Origin: Acanthopleura granulata
Taxonomy: Eukaryota > Mollusca > Polyplacophora > Chitonida > Chitonidae
Reading direction: 5' to 3'
Length of the DNA: 64,000 nucleotides
Assembly: GCA_016165875.1 (NCBI GenBank)
Contig: JABBOT010000001.1
Span: 39,918,252-39,982,251 of the forward strand
The translations under genes and the position numbers were made by a program. Shown in pieces: positions 1 through 11,940 of the stretch. A model generated the notes under the pieces. That model ran no database searches and was not told where the DNA came from. It saw only the letters and a program-made list of their open reading frames with translations. Every line of letters starts with the position of its first letter. Within the stretch, counting starts at the first letter, position 1.

Positions 1-224
1 ATAAAAAGGTGGACCGCAAGAAATGGCTGGTGTTGGCAGGATTCTGGTATATCAAGGGTCCGGCCTTTACAAGTTTCACTGTATATACATCTATGTTTTG
101 GAATAAAGAATAATAACTATTAAAAGGCATGGTCTATGGTTTCTGATTGAAAATATGGGTATCATATCAATTTCAACACAGTCTGTTTCAAAAAAACATA
201 CTGTAAGAAAAAAGGCACACCAAC

Positions 225-470
225 CTTTCGGGTCCTTGAAAGTAATTTCTGCTACACCATCCTCTATGAATTTCAGCCTTTCAATTTCACCACCTTTAGA
301 CTTCCTTTCATTTTCAAACAATAATCTGATCATTTCCTCTGATGTTTTAGGGTCGAATCCACTAACGATGATTGTTGTGCAGTCTTCCTCACCATCTTCC
401 TCCCAGAGGGCCACGGACAACCGGCCGTTCCCCAGAATCAAATCATCCCTCTTTAGAACTCTCAAGCAGA
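225..470 (-). CDS. Gene 2 exon 7: RRM-like unit
   Basis: Phase 1-1 exon of 246 bases: VCLRVLKRDD, TIIVSGFDPKTSEEM and LLFENERKSKGGE. It is the last gene 2 exon inside the window. Confidence 0.85.
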
Positions 471-3400
471 CTAGAACACAAATAATGGAGCCACATTGTA
501 CAATGGCCTCTCTGACAGTGTACAGGAGGTCAGGCTTTGTCCCATGCGGTGACCACCAACAGAGCTGTACATCTATTTATACATATGCACAGTACAGCCT
601 AAAACCAACTTGACATCAAACAAAATAAACTAAAAACACAAATGGGACAAATTTTTGTAACAATGTCTTGGAACGACAACATCATAAAATCCAAATTTGT
701 AAGTCAAAGTCATAAATTCTCATTTTATTTAGTCGTGCCTTTTCCATATGACTTTCTTGACGTCACAATGTGGCTGAAATACTGCTAAAGTGGAATTAAA
801 CCATAATCATTCATTCACTCCACAAGGCTTGCAGCAGTTGGAAATTTCTGTGACCTGCATGTCCTTTAATTTCGTGGCAGTCGGTCATTCGCAATGTGTT
901 CCCCCACCTTTTTGAGAGACTCATGGAGCTTTTCACCACTTGTAACTGCCTTGTAATCCTTATCTAAGCGCAATGGTTGTTACTATATTTTCTTAAGCAA
1001 AGACATGATGGCAGAAAGCTCACCCATTGTCCGCTTGAAGGTGTCACTTATCCTAATCACAGGAAACGAACACTTGACTTGCCAACGTCTACTTTCATAC
1101 ACCGAAGTACATGCACAAACATATGAGCGCTCTCATCACTTCGTGCGGACTGCTCTCCTCCCACGTAATCCTCCGTTGCTACATGTATTTAGTAACTCTT
1201 CAGTGTGTGGGGTGGGTAAACAAACAGGAAGTGAAAGACCGTTACAGCTATCAGGAGGCGCCGAACTGGAATGTAGTGAATTCGATGATTTCACTGTTGC
1301 ATGATGCCGTGTTTGAAACTGGCACAGCAAACACATGAAAGAAGGGAGAAAACTTGGGATGGGGGTTGTGTGTGGGTCCACCGTGCCCCTACTTGGTATT
1401 TGTGTGCAGTGAGAGTGTCTAGGGGAACAGCAACAGGGTTAAGGTGCAGGACATCCATGTTTTTTTAAACACTTTTTTAATTCGTGCAACTGAAAGACAG
1501 AAAAGGCACTATCAAAAAAGAAAAAAAAATAACCAAGCTTAAATGGAAGAGTTTTTGCTGCCAATCTCACCAGCACAACATCAGTATACGCCGATGACAC
1601 TCTGAACCAATCCAAAAATACAAATCCAATCACGTTCTTAACCTATTAATGATGTCAAGTTGGTTTTGTTCTGTACTGTACAGATAGAGTAGCATAAACT
1701 ATGTATTATGTACCAATTTCCATTTGTACCTCATGTGCATATATACATTCACACACAGGCAAGTGTACATATATAGTAGTCTCACCTTCTTCTTCTTGGA
1801 ATGTCACCAGTGCACTACCCTTTTCTATCATCTGAATTTTCGTGACTTTTCCTCCTCCAGATTTTCTCTCACTCTCAAAAAACAGCTCCAATATTTCTTC
1901 ATTAACTAATGGTTTCAATCCTGACACTTCAATTGTTTTTTGCTCTGGTCTTTGCCATTTTGACACATTAATCTTTGTCTTTTTGATCTCATGGTCTGGT
2001 TTGGTTAACACTCGTTCGGCATCTGGAACAATAATTTCAAACTTTCGCTAAAACTTGAAAAAGAAAGAATTTCAACAGATATGAATGGAGAAGCATTAAT
2101 CTCATTATAAGTGAAAGACACATGGTTCAGTGCTGAGTCAAGTCATACCATAGACTTTAAAATCAGAAATTTTGGTACATAGTTCCTGGCTTTGCAGTCA
2201 AGATACAGGAATAGGGAAAGTACTGGCCGGCCAATCAAAGCCTTATTGTGATTTTGTTGGAGGTGATTATACATGCTAATCCACTGAAGATGAACAATAA
2301 ATATATTTTGCAGTTGGGACTGGCTTGATACAAGGAAGCACTGAAATGACTGATTTAGTGTTAAAACACATGGTAAGAAACTTACATAAGTGTGGTGCAG
2401 ATCAGCCCCATTTTTTTTTACTCTAAAGCATGTACATGCTTGACATACATCAACCACAGTGAAGGACTATGCTTTTGACATTTCTGTATTTTTTTCAAAC
2501 TTTTGTCAAACTTTAGAGTACACTGTAAAATACCAATCAAACATATATTAAACATAAAGAGACACATTTTATCATTTAAGTATTTTAGAGTTTAGCCATT
2601 TACCTTGTTTCTGGCTGAATCTTATCAGCACGCTGCCATTTTTACGGAACTCCATGCCTATTACTTCCCCATCTCCAGAATGCTTCTCAAAATACAGCTG
2701 AAGGTGCTCTTTACTAATATCAGCCGGCAATCCTGTTACCTTGACAACACACTCTTCTTCAATCTTACGATCTGACTGGTTAACCTGACCTTGTTCGTCA
2801 CCAGTGGCAAAGTGCCTCTGCACATTAATCATCTTGTCACGCATGAGCAAAGGGCATTTTCCAAGCACCCTCTTGACAGCTATAAAATTGAAAAGAAAAG
2901 AAGAAAAATGAAATTATCAAAAAGCCACAAACTCTAGGCAACTCTTCCATTACACTGCAAGTCATTGTGTCAGACATTATTATGAACCAAGTAACACATC
3001 AAAACTTGCAAACACAAGTAAAAAAAAAACAAAAAAAAACAGTTACTCAATTACATATATTTCTTGTGAGATGTGATGTGAGTTCACATTCACATCATTA
3101 TTCTCTTCCGAGATTCTCGTAGCAAGCAATATTTAACATTTCTACTGTTTTGGGAGCGGATATATATGATGTCTAGAGATAGCCAGAGAAACCTGCATAC
3201 TAGAAAATGTGTATGAACATAAATATGTTACAATACCATGGCATCTTTAATAACAACCCTATTATCATTACCCCTGTAACATGTATATTGTTTATTTACA
3301 TGTATTAATTCACATGATTGTTGCTTCACACTATAATCAAGAATTTTTCACTTAGGCTGCAATTATGGTCAGTTTTATGGGTGGAGCAAACCAGACAACC

Positions 3401-6400
3401 CTCAGTAAACCGCTGACATGTGGTAAGATACTAATGAATATTTCCACATGTAATGTACAGATATGCATGTTATAAACAGTCGCACAATTATCATTGGCTC
3501 CTAGTTTACACCAAGGCCCCTCAAGTACAGTGAGAGCTGGATCAGGTTTATTAAAATAAATCATGACTAGGCGAAAATAATAAACCATCATGGCTAATTG
3601 CTCTTATTGTTAAAGAGGCTATTCCTGAGAAAATTGAATATTGTGACCTTTATATGCCTTGAATTGATAAAGCAGTTTAGTACACCGTAGGCTGAAACAA
3701 GTAACTAAAAGAAAACAAATTGGGTTGTAAAATCATGTTTTAAAATATGTCATGGGCTAGCATGAATGAACACTATGTCAATCATGTGATAAAGTGAGTC
3801 ATCAACAGAAATGTCAATCTGTATGGCAGGACCACATGTAAAATTCAGTGAGTATTTACCACTTGAATGTCTGAATTCAATGACTGCTGAGTGCTGGGTT
3901 GGGTTCATGATGATGGATGTGATTTCCCCTCCTCCATGACGACGTTTGTTGCTGAAGTACAAATCCAGCTCATCTTTGTCTACACCCTCAGGTAGAGATG
4001 ACACCTCAATACATCTACATTCTGATAGTTAAACAAGGAAAGAATTTAGATAAGGGTAGTAAGTGAATTTGTACTTAATTATTTGATGACAATGGATAAG
4101 TTAGATTCAACATTATTACAAGTAAGTCACATCATAAGAGTATATGTGTTTCTTCACATGTTCTCCATATATCTGGATTAAAACTTATATCTCCTGTCAA
4201 TACACACATACATGTACACATGTACGTGAATACTTATATGTATGAAGCGATGTCCTAACTGAACAAGAATTTGCATGGCACCAAGTATCTGTGGGGGAGG
4301 GGCGCATTTGCTTACATGCACCTACACCTTACAGTTAAGCAACACCCTGGTAATTAATTATTTATTTACGTGATTGGTGTTTTATGCTGTACTGAAGATT
4401 ATTTCACTAGCTTTATGGTTGGAGAAACTGTCCAAGGGACACCCTTGACAATCTGCAATGGTTGTGGACAGATCTTCCCATGTGTGACTGGAGACGAAGC
4501 CAGCACACATAAAACCAATGTAGCAGGACCATGAACGACAAATCATCTATTCACAGTAATGTAATCTTAACTTCTCGTAAAACTAATCAATCACATGTGC
4601 ATGCAACTCCACCAGCCTAAGAATTTAAAACTATCAAGTCAACAAGGAACACTTTTCATACTAATTTTCACACTTTTTTTTCCAGCGTTTTTGCTGAAAG
4701 ATATTTGCATCACTTATTTGGGAATGCAGTTTTTTCTACAAACAGAATAATGAAATAATACAACAATAAAATGGGAAAATTCAAACCTTAGGCCTTTTGT
4801 GATTAAATTATTTATTCATAAATATACATAAGTAGCAGACAAAATGTTTCATTTAGCCAGTGTTATCTATCAGGTATAGGCAATGTAGAATCTGTGAGGA
4901 CCCCCCAACAAGTCTGGCTTTGGAGCACTGATCACAGTGCATGTGAAAAAAAAAAAAAAATGAAAATACCAGCATCAATAAAATCACCTGCATCCAGTGC
5001 TGTTCTCAGTGGAATCTTGCTTAGTTCTCTTTCTTGGTCATCCAAAACAGACTGTGGAGTCTCTGCCATCATAAAACAACTCTAAACTTCACCAAGCGAA
5101 TTCAATAGCTAAATACTGAAATCTCGACAAAATTGTATAGATCATTACGATTATGATTATTCTGCACTTGACAAATGAACTGCAAAAACAATGACTGAGA
5201 TTGAGGAGCCTCTCTCCACTGCTCTTGCTGTGAGTTCTAGTCACACGTGGAAGTTCTGTCAGAAACCTGCACATGGTTGTGGATTTCCCCCAGGCAGAGC
5301 CCTGTTTTTCTCCCACCATAATACTGACTGCCATTCTATAATTGAAATATTCCTGAGTACGGCGTTACGCACAAATCAGATAAATAAATGAATTAATCTT
5401 AGTCCATTGTTATACAGTAGTACAAGCATACATGTGTAAACATGTATATGCTAGTGAATAGTATGTTTTCATTGGTTTCTTTCAATTCTGTCATTTCCAT
5501 GACCTCACTTTACATTGAACTAACGACGAAGGCATTACAGATAGACCATGTGAACTAAGCTCCTGGGTTCCCTTGTAAGAAGCCCTCTTAACATTAAGAG
5601 CACGTAACAGTCATCAAGATGTAATGCTTTAAATTCTGGTTACTATGGTGATTTCATGCTTGTACTATTAAGAATGTCCCTTGCGAATGGGCCCAGTAAC
5701 AATACTACATAACTGCCATGTTTTTATCGACTCTACTTTCTCAAAGTACAAAGCACAGTGCATGTGTTAAACATGTTACAAGTATATATTACGCCTTGTT
5801 TTGCTATTCATTAGATGAAGGCGATGCTTTGAAAGTAATAAAGCCATTACCTATTAAACAATGAAAAACTTTGGTCACTGGCTTCCTGTGTATGATCAAT
5901 GTGGCTTGCTCTTCAGCCATGTCAGCAGTGGCTGTCAAAGCTTAATGCCAACACTTTACATCAATTGGCCTTTCTGGTTTTGTGAATTTTTAACCAAGAA
6001 GTTACTTTTGCAAAATGCATGCTCATCTAGGTCTGTTTATACAATTCTGGTTATGTGTGCATGAAATTTATGTTGGCAATAGAAAAGTTTGATGTATATA
6101 CACTGTAGCATGACAATGACAAGCTCACTACAAAAACAGAGAAAATGCAAACCGGGTAATGGCACTGCTCCTGTGGTCGCCATAGCATCACTATACGAGG
6201 GAGGTGGCGACTCAGTATACTGTGGGGGTGAACAGACACTCTTCTGTGCCGTAGTATGCGTTGAGTCAGTGTCTAGTTCTCTACAGCTGTTCATGTACGA
6301 AGGGGGTGGTGATTCAGTATACAGAGGTGAGTCTCTTTCCCTTTCTGCTGCTGTAACGCTGAGGGCGGTGATGTTCTCTCCAAAGGGTGTAAGATAGGTT

Positions 6401-9400
6401 AGTCCCTTAAGTGATGAAACATCCGTGTGAACTGAAGATTCATGAGAGACGATCAGTTTGCTGCTCTCAGATATCCCAAGGCTCCTTGGGAAAAGGTTAC
6501 ACTGCCCAGATTGCCCTGTCCCAGGGTACTCGTGCTGGCCTACCTGTAGGTGATTTTCAAAGTCCACTTGGTTACCTTGTGTAGGGTACTGGGTTGTTGT
6601 CACATCACTTTGAATCCATCTACAATGATCGTGCAATGATTCCTCTTCTAAACCACTTCCACTCCAAAAATCTGTGGTAGTGTGCTGAGTGTATGTAGCC
6701 GATGGCCCTTGGCTCCCTTCGATCTGCTCTATGGGACTGGAACCTGGATAACTATGGAGAGACAACAACTGTGGTAATGATTCATCATGTATACCTATAG
6801 AGTCCACAGGGGCGACAAACTTTGCATCTGATTCAACCCAGTGTTTTGGAACTTCTTCAGGGGTACACTCAACTATCTCAACTTTACTGTCTCTCCAATG
6901 ACGCTCCGGAGAACATAGCTGATGCACAACGTCTGTCAACAAATCAGGTAATCAAAAATGTACAGGTGTATATCTCAAAGATGAACATCATTTTAGGCTG
7001 TCCTCAAAAGTTCACTTCATGTTTGGACAGGTAGACAGGTTAATGGGTGGAGGAATATACAAATAAACGTAAATTTACTAAAATCTGCACCCTGACTCTT
7101 GATCATTTTGCCTGCTTCTGAGGGTTCTGTTGAGGTTTGAAAGGCATTTGGAAGGTAGGATGATATGATACTGGGAAAATTTAAGTTTCACCATGAAATG
7201 CAATACATTTTGGAGTAAAATTTTCTGTCACTTATTGTTCTTATCAGTTGATTTCAGTATGCTGTAACATAAATCTGTACGTACAAGTTGGCCAACATTT
7301 GTACATGTACATCATGTACGTACAATCTTGTCTATATCAATCAAACCCCTGTCACAATCTGTATCTGTATGGTTGTTTAGTGTATTGTTATTACAGACAT
7401 CAGGCCAAAAATTAGTTCGTTAGACATGGAATATTTCTTGGGACAGCACGATCCCTTCTACTGCCTTGATCTCCAAAACCATAGCTACTCTCCACATCAT
7501 AATATTGGCATGGTTGTGTTCCATGATAATTTGCCTTCACATTAGTATAATATAAGCATAGAGGGTTAGGAATAGATACATATATTATATACAGGCACAA
7601 ATCTCTTTTTTTTTTAACTTCTCTCACCTCTCAACACAGATGGCCACTGCATAATCTACTTTGAACAAATCTTATTTTTTCTTGTATAAGACATACTATT
7701 TGGATCAAATAGATACAACTAATTTGCGCTCCTCACACTGGAAGTTCACATTTTCCATCTTAAATTCAGGATGCATAATAGCATTAAAGACACCATTATT
7801 TTTACTCAATATCATTTAAATATGTGAGATTATTTTCAGGAATGTATTCACTGTTAGATGAAAATATATCCTTACAATTTATATTGTTTTCATTCAAATA
7901 TCTCTTTCATGGTAAGCAAACACAAAGGTGTTGTGGCACTTGAAAGGGAGAGATGTTACGATGGGGATTTGAACAGGTAGAGGTACGTGGGTTTCTTCTT
8001 TGTAGTGAAAACTGCAACATGGTATTTGAGCGTCGTTGGCGACCACGTCATTGTTAGTGCAAATTCCAATGTCTGATCAATGTCAGAGTATGATCAATGT
8101 TGAAGAAAGAAAAGTGCTCTGCTCTGCAAACTAAATTTCCACGATATATACATGTAGTCAGGGCCATAAGGAAGCTTCCAAATGGCATGAACTGGCTTAT
8201 GTTTCAGGCTCATGGGGTTTAGAATACAATCTAAACCTTGAAAAGCTTGAAAACGCCCTCCTTCCTCCCTCTCTCCGCCTCCCCCCAACCACGAGCCATA
8301 TGATGCGTCGCGTATGTCGACATATACATGATGAACGATGCATGATTGTTGGGTGACTGGTCAACTCGTCTGACAACCAACTCGACTAAACAATTTCGTC
8401 AAACATGTGAATCCACTGCGCATAATACTAATCTAAAATGAATATTCTATAAACCACTGTACATTTTACTGTTTCTTTGGGCCTAATAAAGAAAGGGGAT
8501 GAGAATGTTATTGAACCTTTCGTAAAAATACAATCTTGTTACTTCGTTACATATCGGCCAACCGCGCAACGTCAAGTGACTGAAGTTATGTCCTCTTGAC
8601 AAGTAATTATAAGAGTGTTTCCTAAACTGTATATGGGATTTCCGAGTCCGTTAATCAGGAAAACGGGAAGTTGAGCACGTACATTTAATTTATTAATAAA
8701 ATATAAGAAAAAAAGCTTAAAATGCACTCAATTTCCCCATGAGGGTATATTTATAATAAACCAGAAATAGACCTACTTGCTTCGAATATTTGTGTTGGAA
8801 TATATGCACAAACTGTAAACATAGTAATGATTTTTTTAAAGAATATTCAAGCATACATGCAAGAATTTTATGACACTGTCAAACCAATAAAGTACCAGTC
8901 CTTTGCCCCACAGCTGGAAATATTGTGCAAAAGAGACTATACACTGGGGATGTAGTGTTTGAAATAAGAAAATGTACTGCAAAGTCACAGTGATTGAGAA
9001 GAATGGAGTTTTCCACGTTGAGAAGAGCACACATATCCATCATGCACAACCCAGCATTACTGTTTCCACTGAGATAATTACTCAGGTATGTTGGAGTATA
9101 TGTTTTATGGACTGAAAAAATACTTAAAATGCTTCTAATTTTGTGACCATTGCATTCTAAACCTACACTATTAAAGTAACTTATTTACATACGGCAACCT
9201 GTGGATGGTCATGTGTTTCCTCCCAGCATTATGCCAGCCGCCATTGTATAATTGAAATATTCTTGAGTATGAAGGAAAACAATAATTGAACAAATATTTA
9301 TTTACATATTTTTTGTTGGTGAAAAATCTGCAAAAGCTGATGTGCTTAAATCTGCCCCAGCCATTGTGGAATATGTACTTCAGGAAAGACAAGCACCAGC

Positions 9401-11666
9401 CATGCCCTGCCCTTCTGACATCGGGAATCATTGCATGAGCTGTTACCTGAGCGAGACAAAGACTACGACCACAGGAACCAATCTGAACTTTGATGTAAGA
9501 AACTGTTTTACGTACATCAACAATCACAAAAATATTAATTATTTTAACATTTTGTTAAAATAATGTAAATGTATTAAAATTATCTCGCTTATTTTTAGTG
9601 AACAGTTGGTTGATAGGGATAGGGAGCTGGTGACATCTTGTGTTGGCCCTGCCAGGACAACAACGATTGACGGCAAAGACATGGTATTTATATGATTGAA
9701 GATCATGAAAGACCCGTTCATCCAACTGTTTTCAGTGCATGCGTTTGTGAAATCTGACACGTCGGTGAAACAAGTACCCCTTGTGTTTGGCCTTAATATC
9801 AAGACGGAGGCACAAGGATTATAAAAAGGTGGGTAAAATTCTCTGAATTGTGTAAAACTTTATACATATTAGATAATATACACGCTTTATTGAAAATGTC
9901 GCTGTAGTTCTAATGAAATAACAGTGCCCTTTTTATGTCGTGGTAGGCCTTCCAGTCCCTTCGAGAAAGACTTCCAGTTGTTATTGCCATGAAACAAGCT
10001 GTATGTGACTTCGAAGCAGGTCTTTGGAGAGCGTTTTGGGACGTATTTCATGTCACTAAGATCCAGGGCTGTGCCTTTCACTGGACACAGGCTGTTTTAA
10101 GGATGGTGCAGGCCCTTGTCCTTGAACCAGCATTCCGAGCCAACAATGGAACTTATCATCTAATTAAATGCTGATGGATTATGTTGAGATGTAGCAGTTT
10201 TGGTGCTATTTGAACCAACAATGACATTGAGGCGTGGCATCACAGAATAACCAGTCAGGCCAATCTACAGTTTTATCTTCTCCTACAGTTGCATTATCGA
10301 GAGGCTAACTTAGTTGAACTGCAGGAAAACTAACCAAAGTACAGAGAAGAAAAACACGGGATACCAAAGGGCGTATATTCGAGGTCTGGAACACTTACAG
10401 CCAAGGCGAGATTTCAGCAGACCAGTTGTTACGCCGAGTTTCGAGAATCAACAAACCAATGAGTAACTGAATGTAACTATGATCACTGTCAAATAACAGA
10501 TAATTTGAGTGCAGACATATACTGATAGACCTACATCATGTATCTTTAGATTGCTATTTTACATATATTCTGGAATGAATATGTACACATTCGATATAAC
10601 GTGTGTACATATATATGCTATATATATTTGTCATTGTCTCTGAAAATCATCTCGAATACATATGATTATAATATTTTTACTTTATCGTACATACGTTGAC
10701 ATTTTACATACAGCATAAAAGGGAAATAACTATTCTTACATCTTCGGTCATACAATTATGGTGATTTGCCTGTGCTTCCATTTTGTCTAAAACGTAAATC
10801 ACATGTGTTATCTTTTACCTGAGCTTCCAGTCAAACTTGTGAATCTCACTTGAGAATATTCTAAAACTTCGATAATCAAGGGGTACGGGTACTTATACTC
10901 TGAAGCCAGAATACTGCAATTCCATGAAGGCCGTGATGTGAAGTGGTAGGCTACATTTTCAAGGTGTTCGTCGATAAATAATTGTATCAGTATAATATGA
11001 ATAGAATATTACAGTGACTACTCTTGGGTGAGAAACCTATATCAGTATTACGTAATATAATTAGATGACTTGGATGTATGTTTAAACGATTTGAATATGG
11101 ATTTTAGGCGAGCTAGTGTAGTCAAGTTGGTCGTTAGACGAGTTGCCCTATATTCGATTGTTGATGTTAATATGGGTATCAACGTTTAGCATGGCGAAGG
11201 GGGAGGTCACTTTTGTGAGATTTTCGAAAAGTCTAAGTTGCTGTTTTGCCATAAATGGGCGCGTGACATATCACAAATTCATTAAACCAAAATGAAAATT
11301 TGCATCGGTCATTTACTTTCACTTTCATTTCGACTAACAGACGTCAACAATTAGCTCCACAGAAATATCCCAAATATCGCTTAGTTACCGATGTCCTGGC
11401 ACGTACACAGTTCTGGTCAAATATTACAGGTCACTGTCAATTCACAAGCCAGTTCTGGGAGAAAAAGAAAGAAAATTATGACAATTTTACTCACCGGACG
11501 GCGAGCCAAGAAGAACTATGGCCGTCCTCGTTTTGTAGCCTGTTACAAGCCACCGAAAAGCTGTTGGAAATAAAACTCCCAGGGCAGTGTCAGCGTTTTC
11601 GACGGGCACATTTTTCACCAATACACATTTTGTAGCTAACTGTGAAAGATGTGAAGCTTCTGTCAT
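225..11666 (-). CDS. PARP14-like: PARP14-like gene 2 (5' seven exons; runs off the left edge)
   Basis: Second copy of the PARP14-like gene, same strand and same exon order as gene 1. The seven exons in the window carry the start codon, the PPxY linker and the first RRM-like units; the KH, macro, WWE and PARP parts lie beyond position 1. All seven are open and phase-consistent, and the nonsense codon of gene 1 is absent. By eye, coding differences between the copies in the RRM exons are roughly 22 amino-acid-changing to 9 silent, so little purifying selection is visible since the duplication. The bases left of 225 are intron. Confidence 0.8.
1786..2022 (-). CDS. Gene 2 exon 6: RRM-like unit
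   Basis: Phase 1-1 exon of 237 bases: DAERVLTKP, TIEVSGLKPLVNEE and LELFFESERKSGGG. Five amino-acid-changing and six silent differences from gene 1 exon 6. Confidence 0.85.
2604..2879 (-). CDS. Gene 2 exon 5: RRM-like unit
   Basis: Phase 1-1 exon of 276 bases: AVKRVLGKCPLL, linker, then VVKVTGLPADISKEHLQLYF. All ten base differences from gene 1 exon 5 change an amino acid, and eight of them fall in the RRM half. Confidence 0.85.
3860..4021 (-). CDS. Gene 2 exon 4: RRM-like unit
   Basis: Phase 1-1 exon of 162 bases with CIEVSSLPEG, LDLYFSNKRRHGGGE and SAVIEF. It is the counterpart of gene 1 exon 4, with two amino-acid changes and one silent change. Confidence 0.8.
4359..4510 (-). mobile_element. 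Truncated SINE, copy A
   Basis: Tail and body of the SINE, without the tRNA head, between gene 2 exons 3 and 4. Confidence 0.65.
4988..5062 (-). CDS. Gene 2 exon 3: short linker
   Basis: Phase 1-1 exon of 75 bases starting ETPQSVLDDQERELSK, with donor GCAG/GTGATT. It has four residues (RTAL) that gene 1 lacks. The two ATGs at 5067-5072 just upstream could be an alternative start. Confidence 0.55.
5222..5391 (+). mobile_element. Truncated SINE, copy A, opposite orientation
   Basis: Body and tail of the SINE, reading left to right, just upstream of gene 2 exon 3. Confidence 0.65.
6153..6932 (-). CDS. Gene 2 exon 2: intact PPxY linker
   Basis: A 780-base exon starting DVVHQLCSPERHWRDSK, which fits the end of an RRM begun in exon 1. 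It carries PPPSY, PPQY and PPPSY within a duplicated YTESPPPSY module near its end. PPxY motifs bind WW domains such as those of NEDD4-type ubiquitin ligases; a role here is inference. The frame stays open past the weak donor to a stop at 6037-6039, so a terminal-exon isoform is possible. Confidence 0.55.
7000..8910. other. Gene 2 intron 1, distal part
   Basis: No exon found that keeps phase 1. Short open frames (for example 7412-7627 minus) are also present in copy B but have no fitting splice sites. Confidence 0.4.
8915..10450 (+). pseudogene. FLYWCH/MULE transposase relic, copy A
   Basis: Remains of a Mutator-like transposase in intron 1 of gene 2. Near 8915-9085 a FLYWCH finger is readable (HWGCSV, stop, NKKMYCKVTV, then a His-rich THIHHA). 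At 9330-9500 a linker segment. At 9700-9800 KDPFIQLFSVHAFVKS and KQVPLVFGL, the first catalytic strand region. At 9950-10170 CDFEAGLWRAFWDVF and GCAFHWTQAV, typical of MULE domains. At 10220-10330 TNNDIEAWHHRIT and LQFYLLLQLHYREA. Then RIFEVWNTYSQGEIS. Stops and frameshifts separate the parts. Confidence 0.85.
9187..9310 (+). mobile_element. SINE fragment inside the MULE relic, copy A
   Basis: Short body and tail piece between the FLYWCH and linker parts of the MULE relic, so the SINE may have inserted into the MULE. Confidence 0.55.
11315..11326 (-). promoter_or_regulatory. IRF element in intron 1 of gene 2
   Basis: GAAAGTGAAAGT on the minus strand is a perfect match to the interferon-regulatory-factor element GAAASTGAAASY, with a further GAAAT just upstream of it. 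It lies about 170 bases inside intron 1. Function is inferred from the motif. Confidence 0.5.
11495..11666 (-). CDS. Gene 2 exon 1: start codon and first RRM-like half
   Basis: ATG at 11664-11666 with an in-frame TGA eight codons upstream. The 57-residue frame is open to a strong CCG/GTGAGT donor in phase 1. It differs from gene 1 mainly by a Val/Ala change and a silent change. The pogo-like element starts 251 bases upstream of this codon. Confidence 0.65.
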
Positions 11667-11706
11667 CGCAGTTACTCTCTTGCGCTTTCAGACAAACGCA
11701 AACATT

Positions 11707-11725
11707 TAACTCAAAAAGAGTTAAC
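11707..11725. repeat. Short inverted repeat near the gene 2 start codon
   Basis: TTAACTC and GAGTTAA flank five A residues, a perfect 7-base inverted repeat about 40-60 bases upstream of the start codon. It is kept in copy B. It may be a protein-binding palindrome or lie near the transcription start. Confidence 0.4.
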
Positions 11726-11754
11726 CTTACCGGTTGCATGTGACTTGCGCAGTG

Positions 11755-11759
11755 ATTGG
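11755..11759 (-). promoter_or_regulatory. CCAAT box upstream of gene 2
   Basis: CCAAT on the minus strand, about 90 bases upstream of the start codon and between it and the kappaB-like site. The same spacing order is seen in copy B. Confidence 0.4.
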
Positions 11760-11784
11760 TTGATTAGAACAGGGTCAGGGTGAG

Positions 11785-11795
11785 GGGGATTCCCC
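11785..11795. promoter_or_regulatory. kappaB-like site upstream of gene 2
   Basis: Palindromic GGGGATTCCCC, matching the NF-kappaB/Rel consensus GGGRNNYYCC, about 120-130 bases upstream of the gene 2 start codon. It is identical in copy B. Confidence 0.5.
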
Positions 11796-11804
11796 AGGTG
11801 TTGT

Positions 11805-11818
11805 TTCTCGGAATTTCC
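11805..11818. promoter_or_regulatory. STAT-type site overlapping a second Rel-like site (gene 2)
   Basis: TTCTCGGAA fits the STAT consensus TTCN3GAA and overlaps GGAATTTCC, a Rel-like half palindrome, about 140-150 bases upstream of the start codon. Conserved in copy B. Single short sites arise by chance, so the cluster is the argument. Confidence 0.45.
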
Positions 11819-11916
11819 GAAGGTTTGTGATAGCAGACTGCGATAGACATGTGCCATCCGGCCATCCTTGTTGTGCGGGAGAGCATTTAGGTGATTGTTC
11901 CATAGACGTACATATA

Positions 11917-11940
11917 CCGTCAACAGGGGTGAAGTTGACC
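11917..11940 (+). repeat. Left terminal inverted repeat of the pogo-like element
   Basis: About 24 bases matching the reverse complement of 14790-14814 with few mismatches and one length difference in a G run. Confidence 0.9.

Larger units (their letters stand above)
1..11909. repeat. Segmental duplication, copy A
   Basis: Nearly collinear with 52169-64000. Base 1 matches 52169 and base 11909 matches 64000, so the shift moves from 52168 to 52091 through small indels. Differences are a few percent. Indels include about 65 bases missing here near 700, about 62 bases missing from copy B near 53470, 48 bases in the PPxY exon and 12 bases in exon 3. The match runs to both window edges, so the true unit is larger. 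Confidence 0.97.

Noticed and set aside
2143..2460. Possible extra exon between gene 2 exons 5 and 6, with a GTAAGT-like donor at about 2387
   Set aside because: Every acceptor tested gives an in-frame stop or wrong phase, and exons 5 and 6 already join in phase 1.
7412..7627. Minus-strand open frame with a protein-like end (GTQPCQYYDVESSYGFGDQG)
   Set aside because: No acceptor and donor that keep phase 1 with the neighbouring exons. Its presence in copy B follows from the duplication alone.
11300..11635. 111-codon plus-strand frame opposite exon 1 of gene 2
   Set aside because: No recognisable content; the frame is broken by an indel in copy B; the minus strand has the better-supported exon.
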